Below are positions 21,912 to 31,700 of a DNA stretch of 44,676 nucleotides, one piece after another. The stretch is from IMG/VR virus record IMGVR_UViG_3300032085_001886, positions 1-44,676 of that record; one strand, 5' to 3'. Position 1 is the stretch's first letter; each line of letters starts with the position of its first letter. The translations under genes were made by a program, and so were the position numbers. The stretch is from a virus. The notes beneath the pieces are model-generated. The model was given only the letters and a program-made list of their open reading frames with translations, was not told the DNA's origin and searched no databases.

Positions 21912-22124
21912 ATGAATAATCTTGCAACAGACATGAAGCTTTCAAAGCAAGCATTGGGTGCCCTGATGATGGCACTACAGAAGTCTCTTCTAGAGCAAAG
22001 TGATATCGTTCCTGTCTTGGAAGGGTTTGATTTTATTATCAAGGATGCTGAACTATTTGTGAAGAACCCGCCACTTGTTAAGTTCGATGCAGATGGCGAG
22101 TGGCTTGGCGATGCCGAGGTATGA
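21912..22124 (+). CDS. Hypothetical small protein
   Basis: I do not recognise this 70-residue protein. The first half is helical (MKLSKQALGALMMALQKSLL, residues 8-27); the second half has a short beta-like stretch ending DADGEWLGDAEV. There is no signal peptide or membrane helix. It begins behind AAAGGAGAAG and overlaps the zinc-ribbon gene by 14 bases. It is the first gene after the glycan island and belongs to a set of small proteins leading to the sigma factor. Confidence 0.7.
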   Translation: MNNLATDMKLSKQALGALMMALQKSLLEQSDIVPVLEGFDFIIKDAELFVKNPPLVKFDADGEWLGDAEV

Positions 22125-22359
22125 TTTCACATGTCAAGAATGCTCTGAAGAATTTGAAGTTTTTCAGGGCTTTAATGACACCGCACAATGTCCGAAGTGC
22201 GGCTCAGAACATTGTAAAAAATCTACAGCTTATAGTTTTAGCGTTAATCTGGCTCAAGGTGGTAGAAAGCCAAAGGTTGGACAACGAGTTAACGATTTTA
22301 TAAAAGAAGCGAAAGAAGAACTTAAAGAGCAGCATAACAAACTTAGGGAGGACAGATGA
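22111..22359 (+). CDS. FmdB-type zinc-ribbon protein
   Basis: This 82-residue protein has an N-terminal zinc ribbon (MPRYDFTCQECSEEFEVFQG) with Cys8-x2-Cys11 and Cys27-x2-Cys30, the FmdB regulatory-domain layout, followed by a basic, probably helical tail (about 52-82). Such small ribbons are thought to act in nucleic-acid or regulatory contacts; here it may be a transcription or packaging accessory, which is inference. ATG 22111 gives the family's standard first residues; the longer upstream frame overlaps the previous gene too far. Confidence 0.85.
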   Translation: MPRYDFTCQECSEEFEVFQGFNDTAQCPKCGSEHCKKSTAYSFSVNLAQGGRKPKVGQRVNDFIKEAKEELKEQHNKLREDR

Positions 22360-22691
22360 TCGAGATTGACTACATTTTGGTTTCATGTATTGCCTCTGTG
22401 GTCCTAAATATATTTTTAGTTTGGTATTCAATAAGACTAATTAGGGAGCTTACAGAAGTATCCACCTCCATTCAGCAGCTTTTTATTGATGTAGATATCT
22501 TTTATGCTCACCTAAAAAGGGTATACGAGCTAGAAATGTTCTACGGTGATCAAACATTGGGTAACTTATTGGCTCACACTAGAGAGCTTAGACAGCGCCT
22601 CAATGAATATAAAGTGATGTTTGCTTTATTAGAGGACGAGGAAGAAGAGGAGAACCTTGTTGATGAACCAACCAGTAATGAAGAGGCGTAG
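22356..22691 (+). CDS. Small membrane protein with acidic tail
   Basis: This 111-residue protein has one clear N-terminal transmembrane helix (about residues 6-26, YILVSCIASVVLNIFLVWYS). A helical, Leu-rich region follows (about 30-90) that may form a coiled coil, then a very acidic tail (DEEEEEN, then DEPTSNEEA). Topology is probably N-out/C-in. The function is unknown. Similar single-span proteins sit near late genes in T4-like marine phages, from memory. It overlaps the sigma-factor gene by about 29 bases, which suggests translational coupling. Confidence 0.72.
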   Translation: MIEIDYILVSCIASVVLNIFLVWYSIRLIRELTEVSTSIQQLFIDVDIFYAHLKRVYELEMFYGDQTLGNLLAHTRELRQRLNEYKVMFALLEDEEEEENLVDEPTSNEEA

Positions 22692-23376
22692 AAGAAGAAG
22701 AAAATCAGGTAGAAAGTATTTTACTCAAGATCATGAAGATGCGATTGTGCGTTTTTGTTCTTCGGAAGATCAAAAAGAACGATCAATGTTGTATGAAAAG
22801 TTTATCCAACCAGCTTTTGATGAGATGGTGGATAAAATTGTATTTACCTATAAGTTTACAACGCTACCTAATATTGATGAGCTGAGGGATGAATGTAAGG
22901 TGTGGCTAACCACAGTACTGGACAAATACGACCCTAATAAGGGATCTAAAGCTTTTTCATATTTTAGTGTCATCACAAAAAATTGGTTCATTCATAAAGT
23001 TAAAAAAACCACTAAGCAACGTAACAGAGAAACTCAATACGATGAGCTATCTAACGAGGCAAAGTTAAAGTACTTAGCGGATTATATCAAGTACGACACA
23101 GAAAGAGAGCAGCAAGAGTTCTGGACTGCCCTCTGGAGAGAGATCGATTCTTGGGATAACCCAGACCTAAAAGAAAATGAGAAAAAGGTATTAAACGCAG
23201 TTCAGATTTTATTGAATAGCTCAAACAATATAGAAATTTTCAATAAAAAAGCTATTTACTTATACATGCGAGAAATAACTGGGCTCAACACAAAACAAAT
23301 TGTAAACAACTTGAACAAAATGAGAGTAAAGTATCGCGTGTTTAGGCACAAGTGGGAAGAAGGCGAAGAACCATGA
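22663..23376 (+). CDS. 55: gp55-like late sigma factor
   Basis: This protein of about 237 residues resembles the sigma subunit for late transcription of T4-type phages, which directs host RNA polymerase to late promoters. A basic N-terminus (KRRRRRRKSGRK, 7-18) leads into a sigma region 2-like core: IDELRDECKVWL (71-82), DKYDPNKGSKAFSYF (87-101) and VITKNWFIHKVKK (103-115), the helix pair that contacts polymerase and melts the promoter. No sigma region 4 is evident, as in gp55. The start is ambiguous: AGGAG (22648-22652) precedes TTG 22657, TTG 22660 and ATG 22663; ATG 22663 is listed. Its position beside the tail genes fits control of late expression. Confidence 0.8.
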   Translation: MNQPVMKRRRRRRKSGRKYFTQDHEDAIVRFCSSEDQKERSMLYEKFIQPAFDEMVDKIVFTYKFTTLPNIDELRDECKVWLTTVLDKYDPNKGSKAFSYFSVITKNWFIHKVKKTTKQRNRETQYDELSNEAKLKYLADYIKYDTEREQQEFWTALWREIDSWDNPDLKENEKKVLNAVQILLNSSNNIEIFNKKAIYLYMREITGLNTKQIVNNLNKMRVKYRVFRHKWEEGEEP

Positions 23377-23660
23377 AAAGCACAACTGACTACTTGAAGA
23401 AGGCGATCACGAATATTGAAGCGGATAGAGAGATTACTAGAGAATTACTCGATGATGTAATCCAATACATGAGCAAAGATGAGCAGCGCCACCGAGAAGT
23501 TGGGCTAACCGCTGCAAAATATGTTGAGACTTTACAGAGATCGAATGAGCAGCTTGTTAAGATTGCCTCTCTTATGCAAAAAAGAGAATCAAATTCTGCC
23601 TCTTTGACAGAATCAGATAAAAATGAACTTTTTGACATGATAAAGGGAGAAACTTCATAA
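23373..23660 (+). CDS. Hypothetical helical protein
   Basis: I do not recognise this 95-residue protein. It looks fully helical with heptad-like spacing (ITNIEADREITRELLDDVI, residues 13-31), then YVETLQRSNEQLVKIASL, and a Ser-rich hinge before the C-terminal NELFDMI. ATG 23373 overlaps the sigma gene stop by four bases, and the last stop base is shared with the next ATG. It may be a small regulator or scaffold; no motif decides. Confidence 0.7.
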   Translation: MKSTTDYLKKAITNIEADREITRELLDDVIQYMSKDEQRHREVGLTAAKYVETLQRSNEQLVKIASLMQKRESNSASLTESDKNELFDMIKGETS

Positions 23661-24898
23661 TGTCTAGAGATACTAGACTAAGACCCATACCGGGATCAAT
23701 GAACAATGATAGTCTAGATAGCTTTGGATCTTATTATTTCCAAGATGAGCTGGAGACTGAAGCAGCTTTGGAGAAGGCTGTTGATATCGCAGTTTTTCAA
23801 AACTCTGTTGGACTTCAGTTTCCAAGAAAAGCATTATGCGTCGCTGTCACAGAATATGATGGACCGGCAGAAGATGTATACACCCCCGGATGGAATGCTA
23901 AGGTCAATATATTCGGCTACAATCAAAGAACAAGATTAAAAATTGCAGCACATGATGACTTTATAGATAGTGACCTAGAAGTTCCTGATTTTAGTAAACC
24001 ATTTCAACAGATGACAGACTCACAGAAAGCTGCTTTTAATATTTTAAACGGTGATGATAAAGCTTATTTCTCAGCCGCAGAGGTTGTTGATGTGCCGTCG
24101 CCGGGTGATATAATTTGGATAGACTTTGAAGACAGAGAGAATTTAAGGGGCGGAATATACCTCAAAGTTCATGAGCCTTTGTCTTTATTCCCTATCGTTA
24201 ATAATTTAGAGGGTGGATTTGATACTTTTGAAAATCCTAATAGGTCGCCAAACCCTCCCGACGTTGATCCAAATGTTATGTTTAATCTTGAAGGGCAGAT
24301 CGCCCCAGAGGAAGGGCTTTTTATATCTGATCCAATACTTTCTGTACCAAGTAGAGTTTTAGCCGAATATGAGTTCTGGCAGGGAAGAAGGTCAAAGAGC
24401 TATTATCCAAATGGAGAAAACGACCCAGTGTTTGCAAAACTGAAAACATATTGGGACAATGTTAGATTTGGAAACAACTGGCAGGACTTACCATGGTCCG
24501 CTGTCTATATCAGTTATATTTTGAGAGGAGACGACTTTCCCGCAAGGTCGTCTCACCAGAGCTATAGCAGAGAGGCTTTAAATAATGGAAGAGGCGGAGG
24601 CTGGGGTCTTTACTCATTATTGAGAGAAAATGTACAATTAAGTGTTGGCGATGTTTTGGTAAAACCACGATACCTAAAGGGAACAACTTCTTCACCTAGA
24701 GATAGTGACGAATGGTGGTTTTCACACGGTGATGTTGTGTGGAAGATAGAAGGAGGGATAGCTTACCTCGCGGGTGGCAACCTTTCTTCCACTTCAAAAA
24801 TAAACATACAAATTAATTTAGATGCTAACGGAATTCCTGATCCAAAAGATTATCTTGTTGTACTTAAGAAGAATGCACAAAGAGTTGGGTTTGTATAA
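23660..24898 (+). CDS. Baseplate hub/spike-associated protein with DUF2272/NlpC-like hydrolase domain
   Basis: This 412-residue protein is probably part of the tail tip. Residues 55-175 look like an OB-type beta domain (YTPGWNAKVNIFGY, then a DIIWIDFEDRE strand), as in phage hub proteins. Residues 275-380 resemble a DUF2272/NlpC-P60-like domain: LPWSAVYISYIL (277-288), SSHQSYSREA with His299, GDVLVKP (330-336), SHGDVVWKI (355-363) with His356, and AGGNLS (371-376). The residue at the catalytic cysteine position appears to be Ser280, so activity is uncertain. A role in cutting peptidoglycan during entry is inferred. The neighbours are structural. It begins with TAATG sharing. Confidence 0.7.
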   Translation: MSRDTRLRPIPGSMNNDSLDSFGSYYFQDELETEAALEKAVDIAVFQNSVGLQFPRKALCVAVTEYDGPAEDVYTPGWNAKVNIFGYNQRTRLKIAAHDDFIDSDLEVPDFSKPFQQMTDSQKAAFNILNGDDKAYFSAAEVVDVPSPGDIIWIDFEDRENLRGGIYLKVHEPLSLFPIVNNLEGGFDTFENPNRSPNPPDVDPNVMFNLEGQIAPEEGLFISDPILSVPSRVLAEYEFWQGRRSKSYYPNGENDPVFAKLKTYWDNVRFGNNWQDLPWSAVYISYILRGDDFPARSSHQSYSREALNNGRGGGWGLYSLLRENVQLSVGDVLVKPRYLKGTTSSPRDSDEWWFSHGDVVWKIEGGIAYLAGGNLSSTSKINIQINLDANGIPDPKDYLVVLKKNAQRVGFV

Positions 24899-25788
24899 TG
24901 AGTTTTTTCAATAAAAGAAAGCCGATCAGAGATCTATCTGGGCTACCAGACGACACAAAGGTTCACGTAGAAAAGCAATTTGACGGGAAGAACACAAAAG
25001 AGATTGGGATTAATGGCCAGAACATGGCAGAGCCAGTTCCAATTTACGATCAGTCTGCATCCGATACAGTTTTCATGGGCAGAAACAATTCTCTGGTAAC
25101 ACTTGGGCAACAGAGGTTTGGCCCAAAAGCAAATTCAAGTCCCGGTTCTCAAGTAGGTGAAATTCGTATGACAGCTGGTCTTATGGGTGCTACTAAAGAG
25201 GGGCCAAAATCAAACATTTATGTTGGACAAAATCCAAATGCTGATGCTGCAAGCTTGTTTCTAACACAAGGCGGTGGCAAGGTAGATAAAAATCTTGGTT
25301 TAGCTGAAGGTGGTGTTGGGTTAGCGGAAAATGGATCGTCCGCTTTTATCTTAGCAGATGCGATTAGGTTTAGGGCTCGTGAAGGTTTAAAGATTGTTAC
25401 GGGAACTACACCAGATGAGCGTAATTCTTCCGGGGAAAAGATAATTTCTACATACGGAATTGACCTTATAGCTGGAAACGATGATCAGACAGTAGAGCTA
25501 GAGCCTATTCCCAAAGGAACTAGACTCGTGCAGGCTTTGAAGAATTTAAACGATAGAGTTGACGAATTAAACGGACTATATAGCACGCTCGTCCTAGCTA
25601 TTGCAAAGCACACTCACTTTGTTGGTGCGGTACCAACAACCCCGTCCCCAGATTTCGCAGTCGATGGTACAACACAATGTTTTATTCCAAGTTATGGACA
25701 CAAATTGAATCTGTTTGTTGACGAGCAAAATGCTTTGCAACCATATGGTTTCGATTGGATCAACAGTAGATGGAACAAGGTTAACTAA
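24898..25788 (+). CDS. Baseplate/spike-like structural protein
   Basis: This 296-residue protein is rich in Gly, Asn and Ser, with short repeated strand-turn units from 60 to 180 (for example TLGQQRFGP, EIRMTAGLMG, SNIYVGQNP), and resembles a triple-stranded beta-helix region of a phage spike. The C-terminal part has a helical segment (RLVQALKNLNDRVDELNGLY, residues 202-221) that could trimerise, then a beta domain. No enzymatic motif was found. It shares its start base with the preceding stop (TAATG), and the next gene begins at 25790. A central spike or baseplate component is the best guess. Confidence 0.6.
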   Translation: MSFFNKRKPIRDLSGLPDDTKVHVEKQFDGKNTKEIGINGQNMAEPVPIYDQSASDTVFMGRNNSLVTLGQQRFGPKANSSPGSQVGEIRMTAGLMGATKEGPKSNIYVGQNPNADAASLFLTQGGGKVDKNLGLAEGGVGLAENGSSAFILADAIRFRAREGLKIVTGTTPDERNSSGEKIISTYGIDLIAGNDDQTVELEPIPKGTRLVQALKNLNDRVDELNGLYSTLVLAIAKHTHFVGAVPTTPSPDFAVDGTTQCFIPSYGHKLNLFVDEQNALQPYGFDWINSRWNKVN

Positions 25789-25789
25789 A

Positions 25790-28700
25790 ATGGCAAATCC
25801 AAACAATAATCAAGCTATAACTCCACAGCCACTCCCGCTTGGCAGCACCCCAGTTACTACATCTGAATTAAACGAGATAAGGATGGCACTATCTGAAATA
25901 GTAACTGTAATGCAAGTTTCCACTCTTGTCAGTCCGTCTGATTGGGCATCCTTTCCTCCGCCCGGTTTTGTAGATGAAAAAACTGGTGGGGCTATCGGAC
26001 AATCATACTCTATCTATTATGGGGACGGAACCTACCGCCCCGGAGGCGGAGCAGGCAACGGTTACCCGATAACAATAAACACTGATTTCCAGCTTTTGTA
26101 CGAATGGACTTTAAGAATACAAAACGCAGCAGCTAACTTTGATCTGTCTCAGTACCCTACGTTGCCCGGATATGCTAACAGTCTTTTCCAAAATCCATAT
26201 GTTGAAGATATCTTTAATCAAAACACTCAAAAGATAATAGATATTTTAGAGGCATATTATACGGTAGAAGAAGAAGCTGACATCGATTCTGAAGCAGAGG
26301 CTGCACAAGAGGCTAGTGATAATTATGTTGAACCGCCCGTCACTCTCGATTGTAATGATCTAGAGCAAACTGACGAACAAGGACCACCATGCCCTCCGCC
26401 TTGTAAGAATGATCCTAATGCTAGTAGTCCTAATTGGACAAATCTTACTGAAGAAGAGCCATTTTTAAATTCAAAAACATGTGAATACTCAATAACTTTA
26501 GACACAATATATCAAGGACCGAATAAGCAAGTCTTGCTACAGCAGCCTAACTATCTAACGGTCGGCATTGAAAAGCTTCTTGAATTTTATGGTAAGAAGT
26601 CACAGCCATATACAAATGAGGAGGGCGATAATGTCGATCCTGTTCAGTTATGTGTTGTTGGCGGTGCCGATATAAAAGACATTTTCGTGTCCACAAGGGC
26701 TATGGTAAATGCTAAAGCACTGGTTGTCATTCCGTATGATGTGCTAAATTCTATAGAAGACTTAGAGCAGCCAGAAAATATTCCTTCTAAGTTGAACCAA
26801 CCTTTGTTTGTTGTTTTTAAAGGCGGAGGCGGTGGCCCAATTGAGCCAACTACTGGATTTTTGTATATCTCTCGAAAAGCTGCGCAAGCCATGGAAATTA
26901 TGGCTCGCAGACAAGCAAGGTGGTTCTTTAACAATAATGGTCAGCTAAGCGAGCCAACTTTCAATCTTGATAACGAAGCCTTACTTGTAAGAAGATTCAG
27001 AACTGAGCTGAGAAACTTTCTCTTACAAAATGATTATAAATTTAGAAAGCCAGTTTTCCAAGGTAAGAAATGGCTAGAGGAAGTAGAGATTGGTTTCTCT
27101 GAGGATATGGAAATAGAGTATGTGAAGGCATTAGAGAAGGGTTGTGATAAACCAGAGATGCTTTTAAGAGGTTTCCAATCCTTTAAAAACAAATTCCCAA
27201 TGACAAACAAGAGAACCATGGGATTTGTTTTGAACATCCCCGATATATACGATGCCGCGACTTCCTCTGGGGGCATTCAGTTTTCTGATTTTATAGAAAA
27301 TTATGTTGGCTTTCCTAAGGTTAGTATTGTCACTGATGCCTCGGGTGCTTTTGCCGAAGATCCTATTTGGTGTCCGCCCGAAGGACAGCCATTAGGGTTT
27401 GGCAATCGGGGAGAAACTCCAGCTTCAGAAATTAATCTTGGCGAAGAACTTAGAGAGATCAGCAAGTCTATCATGGATGAAGTTCTAAGTTTCCCAGACG
27501 CATTCGCAGATCGCTTTGCTGATGATGTCTGTGCTACTTTTGAAGGGAAAAGAAAAAATGATGTAAAGTTAAATGATCTTGGCCAACTATCACTTCAAGC
27601 AGCCGATGCTGCCGTAAGGCAATACTTCTCAGGTGACAGATTTATTTCTAGGATACCAATTTTGATTGAGCAAATGTCAACTGCGGATCCAGAACAAATA
27701 TTTAAAGAGATTTTAGATAGTCTTGCCTTGTGTGGTCTTTTCTCTATGTTGCAAGCCGCTTTTGAATGCTTGTTAGCCGACATTGATCCAAATGAAGCTT
27801 TGCAGGTAATGTTAACCGAAGCTTTCAAGGCAATGGATCAGGCAAACTTTGAAAAAATATTTATTGGTCTACCGAGAGATATTCAGAGCCAAGTGTTTAA
27901 TAATTTGGCAGATGAGTTTAAATCAATTCCACCGCCTTGGGACTCAGGGTATAGGGCTGGAAATCACAGTGGACAAGGAATACGTGTTCAGGCAGAAACA
28001 AACGAAGAAGCGCCAACCGGGAAGGTTCATAAACTTACAGAAGAAGAAGTTGTAAACGGAGTCCCTACCACAGTTAGTGCAACTACTGGAGTTGTCATAG
28101 AAGAGAGTGCTATTGGCAGAACCTACGGGAGTCCGGGCTCAATTGGTACAGCACTTGGTAATATTACCGGTTCTATTTTGGAAGCTTATCGAGATGCTCT
28201 ATTAGACTTGATTCAAAACAATTTAATCGATTTAAATGCTCTAAAAGATCAGCTTATGTCTATTCCCGGTGCTCAAATTGTTGCTGATATTATTGAGCAA
28301 GCAGACTGTCCGGCACCGCCTCTGTTTACACCTCCGCTACAAAATGTCTTAACAACTTTAGAGTTAGGGTTGTGTCCTAATCATTTTGCAATAACTTTGC
28401 CTAAGTTTGAAGGAGGTATATACAAGTATATACCAGATATATTTAGACTTATTTTAAATGTCGCAAAAGAGTTGGTTAAAGAAATCGTCGTTAGATTAAT
28501 AATCCTTATTGTTAAAAAGATAATCGAGATCCTGCTTGAGTCACTTTGCGCTCTTCTCCAACTAACTGGTGGTGCATTGGTTGATGCAATTACTGGGGGT
28601 AATAATCTTAAAGCAGCATTGGGCGGTGCTTTATGTGACGAAGCGTCCGAGGACGATATCAACAATGCAATGTATAGAACTTTACAGGCGTTGAACTTAT

Positions 28701-31700
28701 CAGACTGTGCTGATCTTGGTACTGCTCCAACAGTAGAGGACGCTGCGAAGTTCACAGAGATTATTGCATCTATTCTGACAAATAACGAAGTCTTGGATTT
28801 AGTTCAGGGCGTGGCTTCTGATCAAACTAAGAGAATGGTTTCGAACGTTGTTACGCAACAAATTCCAAACATGTGTATGAGCCCATCAGATGTTGAAAAT
28901 ATGTTTAAGGCACTGGGTACAATCATTGATCCTAGCATTATTGAGCAAGCTCAATTTATAGATGATCCCGATGCGCCCGTGTGTGAGAACATTTGTGCAA
29001 GTCCGGAGCAGATGGAAATATTTGATTCTGCAAGACGTGCCGCTTTGATCAACAAGGGATTAACAGATGAAGAAGCTCAACAACAAATCAACAATCTTAG
29101 AGAAAGAGCAAAAGAAGATTTAGCTGATCTATCACGTTTATTACAGCGCGGACCTTTCCATGAGTTTCCAGATCTGATAGGTGGTGACCCTGATTGTCCT
29201 GACGATGGTGGGTCATGGACACCCGGTAAGCCAATTTTGCCAGAAGTTCCTATGGAAATGACTAAGGCTACTAGCGAGAGTATCCGAAGATTGTTTGACG
29301 TGATTTCAGAGAGGCATGTACGAGATTTGGTTGGTAAAAGAGGCTTCCTAGATATGGTCTTAAGTGATTCAAATGGCCGAGGTCTGAAATCTCACAATGC
29401 AACCGTTTCTGGCCCGTTTGGCCAACCTCTTGCAGGGGATTTAGGTCCTTCTCAGTTTTATACTGATAATCGTCTCGATGATACACCGCCAAACACAGAA
29501 TTAGAAGGTTCAAGCGTGAATGCTTTAAGGACTACTGCCACTAATGGCATCGGTGGCTTCCCTTTCACAGTGGCATCTTTGCTGGCTCACTATTACACTT
29601 CTTACAATCAAGAATTTCAATTTGATCTAATAGCTCCGGGTGCTGCAACAAGCGACGGTCCAGAGACTAGCATGAGGGGCGAAGTAATAGTTGGCGACGA
29701 AAAAGGTTTACGTTGGAACGCTATAGAAGGCGTCAATTTCTATTACAGAGATTATATTGAAAATGCACAAGAAAGTTATGCCATGAGAATGGAAGTATTT
29801 CATGCATTACGAGATCAAGATAACAATTGGCTTAATGATGATATTACCACAACCAATATTTATGAAAATATTGAAGATAGTGGTGAAGAATTAGTTGCAA
29901 GTTACACAGTGCGAACTCCAATCTCTAATCAGGTCAGAGATCTTATCGAAAACATACCGGGAGCGAATGCAAATTTACCGTTACCCGCAAAAACTTTCAA
30001 GAATCTGCTGCTTTCAAAGATTACCCAATACCAAGGGCATGGGAACGTTGGAGTCTTAAGCACGGCATTAGAGCTACAACATGCTTATCTTTTAGATGTT
30101 TATATGAGAAAGTTTTCACTACTGATAGCCAGTAATAAAGATAAAGAAGCGCAACCACTGCCGAATTCTTTCCAATACGGTTATGAGATAGATCAACAAG
30201 TTGAAGCTGTTTATTTAGGTGGTCCAGACCTTGATAGAGACTTTTTCGAGAATAACCGGGAGTACTACACAGCTACAACTTATGCAGAGGCAATTAATCC
30301 TGTTACTGGGCCACCGGCACAGCAAGTTATCTTTGATAGATTTGGAGGATCTTACAAGAGCCCTCCATTCTACATGAAAAACCCGACAAGACAAGGATGG
30401 CTTGGTTTAACCGATAGGATGGTCCCAGAACCTGATGGATGTGATCCAATTGATGGGTCTGAGCCAAGAGAGCCGATATGTGACTTCACAGATCTCAAAG
30501 AAATTTATGGACAAATGTTAAATAAATATAAAGATGATCCTAGACTGTTTACGTCTCCAAGTTCAACTTGCCAAGCACAGCCATTTAACGAAGTATTTAC
30601 TGGTGCAGCAGCAGCTGGCGTAGACGTAACAATCAGAGCAACAATAAGAATCTTCATTATTGAAGCAATGCTGCGAGGAGCATCAGTCTTCTCTATTTAT
30701 GGTCCAGATTGTTATGATAAGATATTAGCAGACTATATCATAGATCATATCTCAAATGGCATACAGAAAGTTGGCGTATTTAATCTGCCAAGCAAGAAGT
30801 TCTTCTACTTGTTCATGGAGCAGATAGTTCAAATGTTTGGCAGACATGTAGACCTTGGAATGATCGAACCATCTGATGAAGAGCAGATAGCTTTAGATTA
30901 TCTGAACGATCACCAGAGCAAAAATCAAATCATTCTTAGAGGTTCAAACCTTCTCTCAAAAGCAAAATATAATGAGAGACTTTTCCCAATTATTGAAGAG
31001 GCTCTAGAGAAAGAAGCTTCTGGGGAGTGGGAAGCGGGAATCAGAACACTTTTTAATCACTTTGTTCTAGAAGAGTTGGATTCTACATTTAAGCAGTTTG
31101 GGGATAATATATACCCTGATGGTGCGCCGATAAAGAATCTACACTCAATTTTCTTCGGTCTCTCTCCTTTCATTAGGGGCTCCGTTGAGAGTGGAATACC
31201 TGATGTTTGGAACGGTAAAACCGGCCAAAATTCAAACATTTATGAAGCAGATTTTCTAACAGCAGATGCTTTCCCATATTTGTCAAAACTTAACAACGAC
31301 TCAAGACTGGACAGCGTGGGTAACCATCCATTTAGATTAGAGAAGTATATAAGGATTGCTGATAAGCCATTTGTAAATGATGGCAGCTCTAATAGTACTG
31401 TTTCGTTAAGAGCAGCTGCTTTAAAGAATGTGGTCAGTCCAGAAGAGTTCAAAAACTGGATTCAGTCTTTAGACCCTAGTTTGCAATCTACTAATATGTC
31501 TGATTACTTTGCTTCGGTTAGTGTTGGCTATAGACTTGTCTTTGCTTCTTCACTCTCTGATAGAGGCAATAGAGAGTGGGGCGGGTCCAACCTAGCACAG
31601 AACTTCATTAACGGCTTTGAAGATGCAGTTGAGCCATTATACAATATTACTTTCCAAGAGAAGACATTCAAAGTTCCGGCCAACACTTCAGTGTATGGTT

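Noticed and set aside
28381-28755. 124-residue minus-strand ORF
   Set aside because: It lies antisense within the large virion gene and shows no ribosome site or family motif.
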